64,000 nucleotides of DNA from Corynebacterium sp. (lineage in GTDB: Bacteria > Actinomycetota > Actinomycetes > Mycobacteriales > Mycobacteriaceae), in contig NZ_JAUNKO010000002.1 of the NCBI RefSeq assembly GCF_030532715.1, positions 62,001 through 126,000 of the forward strand. Direction: 5' to 3'. Of this stretch, positions 44,963 through 53,350 are shown one piece after another. The notes beneath the pieces were generated by a model. The model was not told the DNA's origin. It did no database searches and saw nothing but the letters and a program-made list of their open reading frames with translations. How positions within the stretch are numbered: position 1 is the stretch's first letter; each line of letters opens with the position of its first letter. Both the position numbers and the translations under genes were made by a program.

Positions 44963-45628
44963 CTACACGGCAGGCCGTTCGCTCGGCGGTACATCGAAAC
45001 CCTTGAGGATCAGGTTGATCTTGCGGTCTAGGTAGCCGCGGGCGTGCCACGATTCGTCGACAGGCATGTGGGTCGGCTCCCCGGATGCGGCGGCTTCGGC
45101 GCTGAGCAGCTGTTCGGCTCGCTCGAATCCGGTGGTGCCGTTTTCGTTGTAGTTGCGTAGCGCCGCGATTTGCAGGTGCGTCATAAACACCGTGTCGCCC
45201 AAGAAATCCAAAGCGAAATCGACATCTTCGCAAGTGCCGGGGAATCCCGCAGCCATAATGGATTTGTTAATGGCGCGGAAATAGCGTTGCACGTGTACGT
45301 GCGCCCCTGGTGTTTGGATCAGGGTTTTGATGCTATTCGGGTAGCGTTCCGCGAAGCGCCAGAGTTCCTCGGCGTAGTAGCGCAGCTGTTCCTTCCATGA
45401 AAGCGTGCTTGGTGGCAGGGTAAGGTCCTCGGCCATGGCAGCCAGGCAGAAATGAACCAGTTGATCCCGGGTGGCCACCACACGGTACAGGGAGGGGGTG
45501 GTCACCTGAAGCGTTCGCGCGACGTCGGCAAGCGTGAAATCGTCCAGCCCTATGGTGAGCGCTGTGTGGACCACGTCGTCGATATGAAAACGGGGCTTAG
45601 GGCCGGTTTTGCGTCCTGCGGTCGTCAT
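44963..45628 (-). CDS. TetR family regulator at the end of the ECF/ABC operon
   Basis: The 221-residue protein has a short basic N-terminus (GRKTGPKPRF) and a TetR-type HTH with FTLADVARTLQVTTPSLYRV. The C-terminal domain is helical and of unknown ligand. It is ten bases downstream of the second ABC half-transporter and so probably belongs to that operon, where it may respond to the transported ligand. It is convergent with metG. Confidence 0.85.
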   Translation of the reverse strand: MTTAGRKTGPKPRFHIDDVVHTALTIGLDDFTLADVARTLQVTTPSLYRVVATRDQLVHFCLAAMAEDLTLPPSTLSWKEQLRYYAEELWRFAERYPNSIKTLIQTPGAHVHVQRYFRAINKSIMAAGFPGTCEDVDFALDFLGDTVFMTHLQIAALRNYNENGTTGFERAEQLLSAEAAASGEPTHMPVDESWHARGYLDRKINLILKGFDVPPSERPAV

Positions 45629-45638
45629 GGCCGTTAGC

Positions 45639-47414
45639 TTACTTTGCCTGCTTGAGGGACCAGCCAGTGGCAGCTACCCGGCGATCCCAGAAACTCCGGT
45701 ACGGACCGTTCGCAGCAAACAATTCTTCGTGGGTGCCCTGTTCGGCGATCTGCCCGCGCTCATCTAGCACAATGATCTTGTCCGCATTTCGTACCGTATC
45801 GAGTTTATGGGCGATCACCAGGAAGGTTGATTGGGAACGCAGGTGTTCCATCGCGGCAACGATATTGCGTTCGTTTTCGGCATCGAGTGCGGAGGTTGCT
45901 TCGTCGAAAATCACCACCGGCGCCTGCTTTAACAAGGCGCGTGCAACGGAGACGCGTTGCCGCTCACCACCGGAAAGCGAACGCCCACCCTCACCAACAG
46001 TAGTGGCCCAACCATTTGGCAAATGTTGCGCGATCGAGGTAACGCCGGCTAGTTCGGCAGCCTTCCGCACTTCGGCCTCGGACGCGTCTGGGCGGCCGAT
46101 GCGGATATTTGCCTCCAATGTGTCATCGAAAAGGTAGACGTCTTGGAAGACCATGGAGAGCCGGGCCATCAGCTGCTTCGTGCCAAGCTCGCGGATATCC
46201 GCACCGTCGAGTTTGATGGTGCCGCTGCTGACATCCCAAAACCGGCTGAGCAGGCGCGCAATGGTGGTTTTGCCCGACCCGGACGGTCCCACGATCGCCG
46301 TCACTTGATGTGGTTCGGCAGTAAACGAGAGGTTGCGCACCACGGGATGATCGGGTGTGTAGCCGAAGGTCACATCGTGGAACTCCACGCGGCCGCTGCC
46401 GTCGCCGGTCGCTGGGGTGGCAGGCTCTGAAAGGGGTGGGGTATCCAGGATTTCGGTCATTTCCTCCAACGGTGGGCGCGCCATATCGATGCCTACCATC
46501 AAATCACCCAATTCCCGCAAATTGTGGGTAAACCGCAGGGTAAGGCCGATAAACACGATGGTTTGCACCGCATCGAAGGTACCGTTGGCGGCGGCATACG
46601 AAGTCACAGTCACAATGGCCACCACGAAGCATTGCACCACGATGCCGTTCATAATGATCGGAACGAGCGATTGCCACAGTTCCTTGAGCACCGCCCTGTC
46701 GTTGGTCCGCAAGGACGTCTCCAACGGCTCGAAATTTTTGGAGCGCCCGGCCGCGCGGATCGCCGGTTGGCAGGTAGCGAACTCTACGATGCGGTGCGCC
46801 AGATTGTGCTCCGTGGGGACCACCGCGTCGGCGAAACGACGTTTCAACCCCTGCGCAAAGACCATCACCGCCGCCGCAATCGGGCCGGTGAGTGTCAACG
46901 TGAGTCCAAGGCGTGGGTCCCACGCCCACGAGCCAACAGTCAGTACGGCCAACGTGGCGGCGTTGCTAAACATGAGGGCATTCATGTGCGCCAATGCCTC
47001 CGCAGTGGACATAAAACCACTGGTGACTAGGCGCGACAATTCGCCGGAGCGCTCGTTGCGGAACCACCCGAGCGGCAAGGTGGACAGCGCATCACCAATA
47101 CGCTCGTGGCTATGCACCATGAAATTCAAGGTGGCCACGTAGCCCTGGTGGTTGGAACGGTAGCGGAGTATACCGCCTAGGATGGCCATGACCGCCAGCA
47201 CGAGAAGCCATCCCGAAAGTCCTAGACCGAGCTGAGATTCCCCAGTCACCAGGGTGGCGGCCAGCGGGATCAGCGCCAGCATGGCGAGGCCGTCGAGCGC
47301 GCCGGAGAACGAGGCATGCATTGCTGCCCGGACCTGCTGTGCGCGGCCGATTTCCGTCATGTAGCGGCGAGGTTGCCGCGTTAAGAACGGATCCTTGAGT
47401 ATTTCCCGAATCAT
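45639..47414 (-). CDS. ABC half-transporter, IrtB/YbtQ type (fused TMD-NBD)
   Basis: The 591-residue protein has a six-helix type IV exporter-fold transmembrane domain and a nucleotide-binding domain with Walker A VGPSGSGKTTIARLLSRF, signature LSGGERQRVSVARALL and Walker B VVIFDEATSALD. It is coupled by a four-base overlap to a second half-transporter of the same type. Exporter-fold pairs of this kind (IrtAB, YbtPQ) import siderophores. The ECF genes upstream and a DtxR-like box favour import of an iron chelate, though drug or peptide export remains possible. Confidence 0.82.
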   Translation of the reverse strand: MIREILKDPFLTRQPRRYMTEIGRAQQVRAAMHASFSGALDGLAMLALIPLAATLVTGESQLGLGLSGWLLVLAVMAILGGILRYRSNHQGYVATLNFMVHSHERIGDALSTLPLGWFRNERSGELSRLVTSGFMSTAEALAHMNALMFSNAATLAVLTVGSWAWDPRLGLTLTLTGPIAAAVMVFAQGLKRRFADAVVPTEHNLAHRIVEFATCQPAIRAAGRSKNFEPLETSLRTNDRAVLKELWQSLVPIIMNGIVVQCFVVAIVTVTSYAAANGTFDAVQTIVFIGLTLRFTHNLRELGDLMVGIDMARPPLEEMTEILDTPPLSEPATPATGDGSGRVEFHDVTFGYTPDHPVVRNLSFTAEPHQVTAIVGPSGSGKTTIARLLSRFWDVSSGTIKLDGADIRELGTKQLMARLSMVFQDVYLFDDTLEANIRIGRPDASEAEVRKAAELAGVTSIAQHLPNGWATTVGEGGRSLSGGERQRVSVARALLKQAPVVIFDEATSALDAENERNIVAAMEHLRSQSTFLVIAHKLDTVRNADKIIVLDERGQIAEQGTHEELFAANGPYRSFWDRRVAATGWSLKQAK

Positions 47415-49168
47415 GGGAGCACCTCCATGAAGTGTTGGATGGCTGAGGCAGTGACCTCAGCGCCTTGCAGGGAATCCACAATGCGGCCCTCCCGTAGCAA
47501 GATCACCTGGTCCGAACCGAGAATCGTTTCCGGCTTGTGGCCGATCACCAGCACGGTGCGGCCCACAATCAGGCGGGATAAGGCGGCCTGAATCTCCGCC
47601 TCGCAATCGGGGTCGGTGGCGGCTGTTGCTTCATCCATAATCAAGATCGGCGTATTGGCAAGCAAGGCGCGCGCGATGGCGATGCGCTGCTTTTGGCCGC
47701 CAGACAGGTCCGCATCGTCGCCGACGACAGTGTCCCAACCTTTGGGCAGGGCCTCAATCTCATCGAGGATCTGCGCATTGCGCGCCGCTTCCCGGATTTG
47801 CTCATCTGTGGCATCCGGCACCGCCAGTGCGATATTGTCCCGAATACTCATCTCCGGTAATTGCGGGTTTTGCAAAACAAAAGACACGAATGAATACAGT
47901 TGGTGCGAGGGCAGCGTACGGATATCCACCCCGCCGATAGTGATGCGGCCTTTCAACGGATCTTGGAACCGGGCCAGCATCGTAGCCAGCGTGGATTTCC
48001 CCGAGCCGGAGGGGCCAACCAGTGCGGTCACTGTGCCTGGGCGCAGCTCCAAACTCACGTTGTGTAACACGGTGTGATCGTCATATGCGAAGGTCACATC
48101 CTGGTAAGCGACGGTGGTGTCTGCGAGGTCGACCTGTTCGGTGGGGTCGGTGAGCTCTGGGCCGTCGATAAACTCGACGATGCGCAACGCGGCATTCCCG
48201 GCAAGCTGATAGGACCACATGGTGCGCCCAATTGCCTGAATCGTGGACGGTAGCACCAGCGCGATCAACGTCGTAGTAATCACGTCGACGGGGGAGGCAA
48301 CACCCGCCTTTATCACCGCCGCGCCGCCGGCCAAATTCACCACCAGCAGCAGGGGAATGGAGACCATCGCCTCGGAAAACGCTGAGGCTTTTAACAGGGG
48401 CGTGACCCAGTCGCTATAAAACTTATGGAAGTTTTGCGTGGCATTCCGATACCGCTGGTGGGCCTCGCCAACAGTTCCGAATGCCTTGACCACCTCGATG
48501 CCATCGGCGAATTCCACGGTGGTGGCGGATACGGCGCCAAGGTAATCGTCCATCTGCGCGGTTTTTTCGCCCATGCCGCGCATCGTCCACATTTGGATCA
48601 GCAAGTACACCACCAGCATCGAAACGGCGAGGAGGCCGAGGCGCCAGTCGACATAGAACGAATAGCCGAGCAACGTCAAGGGAACCACGATAACTACCGT
48701 GATCTCCACTGGGGCGTGGGCGACCAGCTGGTGCAGCGTGCGGGTATCGTCCTGAATCGCCTTGCGCACGCGGCCCGATGTGGTCTCACTAAACCACGAC
48801 AGTGGGGCACGGGCGATGCGACCGATAATTTGTTTGCGCATGTGGCGGACCAGACTGAAATCGGCGAAATGTGTGATTGTCAGTGCGATAAAGTACAAAC
48901 CAAGCTGGCTGAGGAAACTCGCGATCAGCCACCAGGTGAGGGTGTCCACGCGCGCGGCATCCGGTGGGGTTCCGGCGGCGCGGGCGTCGAGCAGCAGTTG
49001 CCCGAGCTGCACAAGGGCGACATACGGGGCGATCGCAAGCGCCCCGGAAAGGGCGGCGATAACCCGCCCGATGAAAAGCTGGTTTCTTACGGGCTTGAGA
49101 AGTCGTTTCAGTGCGAGGTTGCCCGCCTTTTGCTTGTCTATTGTTTGCCCAACTCCCTGATCAGTCAT
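47411..49168 (-). CDS. ABC half-transporter, IrtA/YbtP type (fused TMD-NBD)
   Basis: The 585-residue partner has six membrane helices and an NBD with Walker A VGPSGSGKSTLATMLARF, signature LSGGQKQRIAIARALL and Walker B LIMDEATAATDPD. The D-loop reads ATDPD instead of the usual SALD, so the two sites of the heterodimer may differ. It has no N-terminal siderophore-interaction domain such as that of mycobacterial IrtA. Start and stop overlap the flanking genes by eight and four bases, showing one operon. Confidence 0.82.
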   Translation of the reverse strand: MTDQGVGQTIDKQKAGNLALKRLLKPVRNQLFIGRVIAALSGALAIAPYVALVQLGQLLLDARAAGTPPDAARVDTLTWWLIASFLSQLGLYFIALTITHFADFSLVRHMRKQIIGRIARAPLSWFSETTSGRVRKAIQDDTRTLHQLVAHAPVEITVVIVVPLTLLGYSFYVDWRLGLLAVSMLVVYLLIQMWTMRGMGEKTAQMDDYLGAVSATTVEFADGIEVVKAFGTVGEAHQRYRNATQNFHKFYSDWVTPLLKASAFSEAMVSIPLLLVVNLAGGAAVIKAGVASPVDVITTTLIALVLPSTIQAIGRTMWSYQLAGNAALRIVEFIDGPELTDPTEQVDLADTTVAYQDVTFAYDDHTVLHNVSLELRPGTVTALVGPSGSGKSTLATMLARFQDPLKGRITIGGVDIRTLPSHQLYSFVSFVLQNPQLPEMSIRDNIALAVPDATDEQIREAARNAQILDEIEALPKGWDTVVGDDADLSGGQKQRIAIARALLANTPILIMDEATAATDPDCEAEIQAALSRLIVGRTVLVIGHKPETILGSDQVILLREGRIVDSLQGAEVTASAIQHFMEVLP

Positions 49169-50570
49169 TGGTGTGTGCCTCCTGTGGCAATAGTTCTTGC
49201 CGATGGTCGGCGCAGGCGGCGACCAGCTCGTGGTCGTGGGTAATCACAATGACTACCGCGCCGGATCGTGCAAGTTGTTTGAACTGTTGTGCGATAGCTT
49301 CCAGGTGTTCGATGCCGACCCCGGAGGTGGGTTCGTCGAAGATATACACCTGTTTGCGTTGCGCCATGGCGCTGGCCATGACCAGCCGTTGCCGCTGCCC
49401 ACCAGACAACGAATGCGGGTGCCGATCCCGCAATGTATCCAGGTCAAACGCTGCGAGGATCGCGGCGGTATCGACCTTGTTGCGCACCCCCAGGGTGACC
49501 TCGGATTCCACGGATTCCGCGAATAATTGGCGGCCTACGTCCTGCATCACGATGTAGCTGTTGGCAATGCGTTGCCGTGCGGATAGCTTCGAGCCCCGCA
49601 AGGCGATCGTTGCACCAGGCTCGGGTTGTTCCAGCCCGCACAGCACCCGCGCTAATGTTGTCTTGCCGACGCCGTTTTGGCCGACCAATGCGGTCACCTT
49701 ACCGGCGGGGAACAGCATGTGTGCAATATTCAAGATGCGGGTGCCGTTGACGCTATAGCGCAGGTTTTCTATTTCCAGCCCGGGGGTTGCTGCTGGTGGT
49801 AGTTCGACCGGTGTCGGGGCGGTGAGTTGGCGCAGCCCCAGGCGACGCCGAGTTTCATCGTCCATTTGGAAAAAATCTGCGGCCGCGTAGGTGGCCACGA
49901 TGGTGCCGCCGCGCACATATATCACTTGATCCGCTAGCTCCCGAAATACGTGGAGGCGGTGTTCCGCGATGACGATTGTGCGGCCTGCGGCCTTTAATTG
50001 CGCCACATTGTCCCGCAGCATGTTCATGCCGTCTTCGGATAAGTTCGAGGTGGGTTCATCAAAGAGCACTACATCGGTGTCCGGCATGAGTGCCGTGGCA
50101 TAGGCGACTCGTTGCAGTTGGCCGCCGGAAAGCGTGCGTAGCATGCGATGTACCCAGGGTTCGATCGCCGTTTCGGCCGCGACCTCCGCCATGCGTTTGC
50201 TTATTTGCTCGGGTGGCGTGCCAAGGTTTTCTAGCCCGAAAGCTAGTTCGGTGCTTACCTGGTCGGTGAAAAACTGGGTACGCGGATTCTGGAATACCGT
50301 GGCGGAATGCTTGATGGACTCGTGCAGTGGGTGTTCGCTCGGGTTGTAGCCCGCGACGTCGATAAGCCCGGTGAGTTCGCCTTCGTTGAAGTGCGGCGCT
50401 AGGCCGTTCATCAGTTTGATTAGCGTACTTTTCCCGGAACCGGAGGGGCCGGTAAGCAGCGTTACCGTGCCGGGCGCGCAGGTGAGCGATGCATGTTCGA
50501 TACCGCTCTCCGTGGTGCCGAGCAGAATGCCCGCGGAATAGTGAAACGTAACGTCGTCGATGCGGATCAT
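49161..50570 (-). CDS. ECF transporter ATPase with two fused ATP-binding domains (EcfA-A')
   Basis: The 469-residue protein holds two NBDs in tandem. The first has GPSGSGKSTLIKLMNGLAPH, FQNPRTQFFTDQV, TLSGGQLQRVAYATAL and DEPTSNL. The second has GQNGVGKTTLARVLCGLEQP, QDVGRQLFAESVESEV, LSGGQRQRLVMASAMA and DEPTSGV. The Q-loop and following FFTDQV/LFAESV segments are typical of energy-coupling factor ATPases. It pairs with the EcfT gene by a four-base overlap. Confidence 0.9.
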   Translation of the reverse strand: MIRIDDVTFHYSAGILLGTTESGIEHASLTCAPGTVTLLTGPSGSGKSTLIKLMNGLAPHFNEGELTGLIDVAGYNPSEHPLHESIKHSATVFQNPRTQFFTDQVSTELAFGLENLGTPPEQISKRMAEVAAETAIEPWVHRMLRTLSGGQLQRVAYATALMPDTDVVLFDEPTSNLSEDGMNMLRDNVAQLKAAGRTIVIAEHRLHVFRELADQVIYVRGGTIVATYAAADFFQMDDETRRRLGLRQLTAPTPVELPPAATPGLEIENLRYSVNGTRILNIAHMLFPAGKVTALVGQNGVGKTTLARVLCGLEQPEPGATIALRGSKLSARQRIANSYIVMQDVGRQLFAESVESEVTLGVRNKVDTAAILAAFDLDTLRDRHPHSLSGGQRQRLVMASAMAQRKQVYIFDEPTSGVGIEHLEAIAQQFKQLARSGAVVIVITHDHELVAACADHRQELLPQEAHTND

Positions 50571-51247
50571 GGAATCACCTTGAAATACATGAGCGAAAGC
50601 ACGATAAGGGACACCACAATCAGTGCGTCCACAAGGTTGAATCTCAGCGGGGTCACGCTGGTCGGCTTGGCGGGGCCACCGAGGCCGCGGATCAACGCCG
50701 CCGCCGCGAGCTCATCACCCGCGCGCACCACCGTAGAAATCAACGGAATCACCACGAGTTCACCGTGTTTCAGCGGGTGCGTCAGGGTGCCTAGGACGCC
50801 AGGCTGCAAACCCCGCAAAACCATTGCCTCTCGGATTGCCGCGGCCTCTTGTTTGATGATCGGCAGCATGCGCAACATCACGGCGATCGGAATGGTCAGC
50901 CACTGCGGGGTGTGAATCGCACGCAAGGCCGCAATGAGCTCGCCTGTTCGGATGGTAACGATGGCGTACATGCCGAACCCGATGCTGAGCGCAAATCGGC
51001 TCAACCAATAGCTCAAAAGCCCGAGGGAGCCAGCCCAGCCTGGTGCCTGCTGAAACAGCAAAAATGTGGCTGTGAGCACGGTGAACACCAACGCAACAAT
51101 CGCCGCGGCTGTCACATGCTTGCTGAGCGCTAGCAACAGCACTGTCAAGATCGCAGCCCCAATGACCACGGACAGCGGACCGTACGTGAGTGTCAGTGCG
51201 TTGAGGGCCACGACCATGAGCAGTGTGATGCGTGGATCGGCGGTCAT
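50567..51247 (-). CDS. ECF transporter transmembrane component EcfT
   Basis: The 226-residue membrane protein has several hydrophobic helices and the EcfT coupling segments, seen as EAAAIREAMVLRGLQPG and ELAAAALIRGLGGPAKPT (Ala-Arg-Gly motifs that contact the ATPases). ATG 51247 overlaps the preceding stop as ATGA. The 35-residue-longer frame has no support. Confidence 0.87.
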   Translation of the reverse strand: MTADPRITLLMVVALNALTLTYGPLSVVIGAAILTVLLLALSKHVTAAAIVALVFTVLTATFLLFQQAPGWAGSLGLLSYWLSRFALSIGFGMYAIVTIRTGELIAALRAIHTPQWLTIPIAVMLRMLPIIKQEAAAIREAMVLRGLQPGVLGTLTHPLKHGELVVIPLISTVVRAGDELAAAALIRGLGGPAKPTSVTPLRFNLVDALIVVSLIVLSLMYFKVIP

Positions 51248-51822
51248 GCGAGCCCTGCGCGAGTGAAGTGTTTGCGGCAGGTGCGCACTCCGAGTAAACC
51301 GCCGAGGTAGCCGATGATAATCACCGCCACAGCCCACACGCCGATGACCCATGGTTGCAGTAATTCACGCATGGCGGTGGTGTATTCCTCGCCCATGCCT
51401 TGGAGAATCTCCTGATAGTAGGCGTCCGCATTGATGAAAATGGGCAGCAGGGGGCCAATCATGATCAGCGAATTCACCGCATAGGCGAGTGGAATGCGGG
51501 AAGAGAGTTTTTGGAGATCTCGGGTGATGATGAAATCGGCGATCAGGCCGATGACAATGCCAACCACGATCGTTCCCACATAATGGCCGGTGAGTAGGAA
51601 CAAAATGGCGACGATCACGTTGAGCAGCGTAAGTGCGCCAAACTTAGGTGTGCGCAAAATGTACAGTGTTGCCACGATCCCGCCAAGCATGATCCCCGCG
51701 AACCAACCGACAAACATAAACGCTGGTCCAGCGAGGCCAATCAACCCGGTGGAGAAAATGACTACGAAATACAAGGCGGAGAAGACCCCCACGTTAATGA
51801 AATCGCGCGGTGTCAATTTCAT
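51244..51822 (-). CDS. MptD-type (Trep_Strep) putative ECF S component
   Basis: The 192-residue protein starts MKLTPRDFINVGVFSALYFV and has about five to six membrane helices. It matches the Trep_Strep/MptD family of putative substrate-specificity components, which often accompany EcfA/EcfT and exporter-type ABC genes. GGAAGGATC precedes ATG 51822, which replaces the longer frame. It is first in the operon, behind a DtxR-like box. Substrate is not defined; a metal-chelate is inferred from context. Confidence 0.82.
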   Translation of the reverse strand: MKLTPRDFINVGVFSALYFVVIFSTGLIGLAGPAFMFVGWFAGIMLGGIVATLYILRTPKFGALTLLNVIVAILFLLTGHYVGTIVVGIVIGLIADFIITRDLQKLSSRIPLAYAVNSLIMIGPLLPIFINADAYYQEILQGMGEEYTTAMRELLQPWVIGVWAVAVIIIGYLGGLLGVRTCRKHFTRAGLA

Positions 51823-51854
51823 GCTGATCCTTCCAACTAGGAGCAAACAGAAAG

Positions 51855-51873
51855 GCAAGGTAAGCCTAACACT
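51855..51873. promoter_or_regulatory. DtxR-like iron box between ECF operon and secreted-protein gene
   Basis: GCAAGGTAAGCCTAACACT fits the DtxR consensus TWAGGTTAGSCTAACCTWA in its core (AGGTAAGCCTAAC). It lies 33 bases before the S-component start on the minus strand and 146 bases before the divergent exoprotein gene. A minus-strand GATAAT near 51883 may be the -10 it would block. Confidence 0.6.
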
Positions 51874-52018
51874 TAATGCCCGTAATTATCGGAGGGTGGG
51901 TGCGGAAAGTGAAATCAATACGGATGTGCGGGGGTGATTGTAGAGTTCTTGATACATTTCATGCTTTTCGGAGCGTCGCCCCCAGGCTGCGCAGATATGT
52001 GCTGTTAACCTGCGTTTT

Positions 52019-53344
52019 ATGTCTATGCAGCAAGCGGTACCTTTCAAGACTCAGACAAGTATTCGAGGGGTGGTTGCGGTGTGTGCGGCGGTCGTTGTGG
52101 CGCTCGGCTCGCCAGCGATTGCCGAGGCGCAGGGCACAAGCGATGCAATCGTGCCCGCCACCGATCAGGGCTATCGCAGCACCTCTGAGGAATTCGCACG
52201 GTTGTACGGTCCGGGGGTGTTCACGCACACGGCGCTTGGCAATACCATCGCCGGTGCGGTGGATGGGCACGCGCGGGTGGCCTCCAACAGGTTCCGCGCC
52301 ACCCAGGGAGGCGTGTTGGATGCGGTGCGGCTGTACTGGCCAACGGGTTCCGGATACTCGAAAGGGACCGGCGGGAACATCAAGGTCAGCGTGCTTCCCG
52401 ACGACGGCTCACCCGGGCATTTTCCAGACTTGCGCGCCGAACCCCTCGCGGTGACGTACTACCAGCCAAACCTGGTGGACGGTCAGCCCCGCGAGGCCGG
52501 ACCTTTGTTGGCCGCGTTGAATTTTGAGAGTAAGGAACAGCGTATTGTTGCGGGGGAGCTGTACCACGTGATGGTCGAAAACGTGGACCCGCGGCCAGCG
52601 GAAAACTTCATTAGCATCAACCATTCACTCACGGACCGTCGCAACGGGCGCCCAGCCCGCTGGTTGGATCCGGTCGATTGGGGCAGTGTTATCGGGCACC
52701 GCCCCGTGGATGCTACGGGTACGGACTACGTTTGGAAGGACATTTCTTTCGAAGGTTCCGGCGACAATTTGTTCTCCCCGATTATGGAACTCACGTACGC
52801 CGGTGGGGAAGTGCAAGGTGTGTTCGATATGGAGTCGGGGAGCGTGGTTCCGGACCGCATGTACACCGTTACCGCAGACAACCCAATACGTGAGCGGTTC
52901 ACCCCGACCGTGGATCGCGTCGTGTCCGGTTTTTCCGTGGCGACGGCCGCGTACACGCCTGGGTCGCTCGGGTGGAGGATCAAACGCGGCGATGAGGTGC
53001 TTGCCGAAGGCACGATCGAACAACCCGAGGCGGATTTCCAGGTGCACAACAACACCCGCAATGACATCGGTTCCTACACGTGGTACGACGTCGCACTGCC
53101 CGAGCGCGTGGAGTTGCCCGCCGGCGATCAATACGATCTAGAGTTCCGCGCGCTGGGGGAAAGCCAATGGAAGATCGGTGACCATAGCAACGGTTCGGCC
53201 TATGATGTTGCGTGGCCCGCCGCGTTCACTGAATCCCAGGCGCAGCACCTGCACGATGGGGCTTGGATTAACACGAATCATTGGGATCATGCAAAGCCGG
53301 GACGCGGGACGAACTGGCCGGTGGTGCTCCACCTCGCCCCGTGA
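52019..53344 (+). CDS. Secreted protein of unknown function
   Basis: The 441-residue protein has a Sec signal peptide (about residues 1-38, core GVVAVCAAVVVALG, cleavage likely after AEA). The mature part looks all-beta: one module around residues 85-200 contains GSGYSKGTGGNIKVSVLPDD. A second around 300-370 has PGSLGWRIKRGDEVL. The C-terminus is HWDHAKPGRGTNWPVVLHLA. There is no sortase motif or transmembrane anchor. TAACCT at 52006-52011 lies seven bases before the ATG, indicating a leaderless mRNA. It diverges from the iron-box-preceded ECF operon, so a role in ligand capture is conceivable but unproven. Confidence 0.7.
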   Translation: MSMQQAVPFKTQTSIRGVVAVCAAVVVALGSPAIAEAQGTSDAIVPATDQGYRSTSEEFARLYGPGVFTHTALGNTIAGAVDGHARVASNRFRATQGGVLDAVRLYWPTGSGYSKGTGGNIKVSVLPDDGSPGHFPDLRAEPLAVTYYQPNLVDGQPREAGPLLAALNFESKEQRIVAGELYHVMVENVDPRPAENFISINHSLTDRRNGRPARWLDPVDWGSVIGHRPVDATGTDYVWKDISFEGSGDNLFSPIMELTYAGGEVQGVFDMESGSVVPDRMYTVTADNPIRERFTPTVDRVVSGFSVATAAYTPGSLGWRIKRGDEVLAEGTIEQPEADFQVHNNTRNDIGSYTWYDVALPERVELPAGDQYDLEFRALGESQWKIGDHSNGSAYDVAWPAAFTESQAQHLHDGAWINTNHWDHAKPGRGTNWPVVLHLAP

Positions 53345-53350
53345 TGCAAA

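Noticed and set aside
48425..49243. 272-codon open frame antisense to the ABC half-transporter
   Set aside because: It is a GC-rich shadow of the real gene with His/Arg/Gly-rich low-quality sequence.
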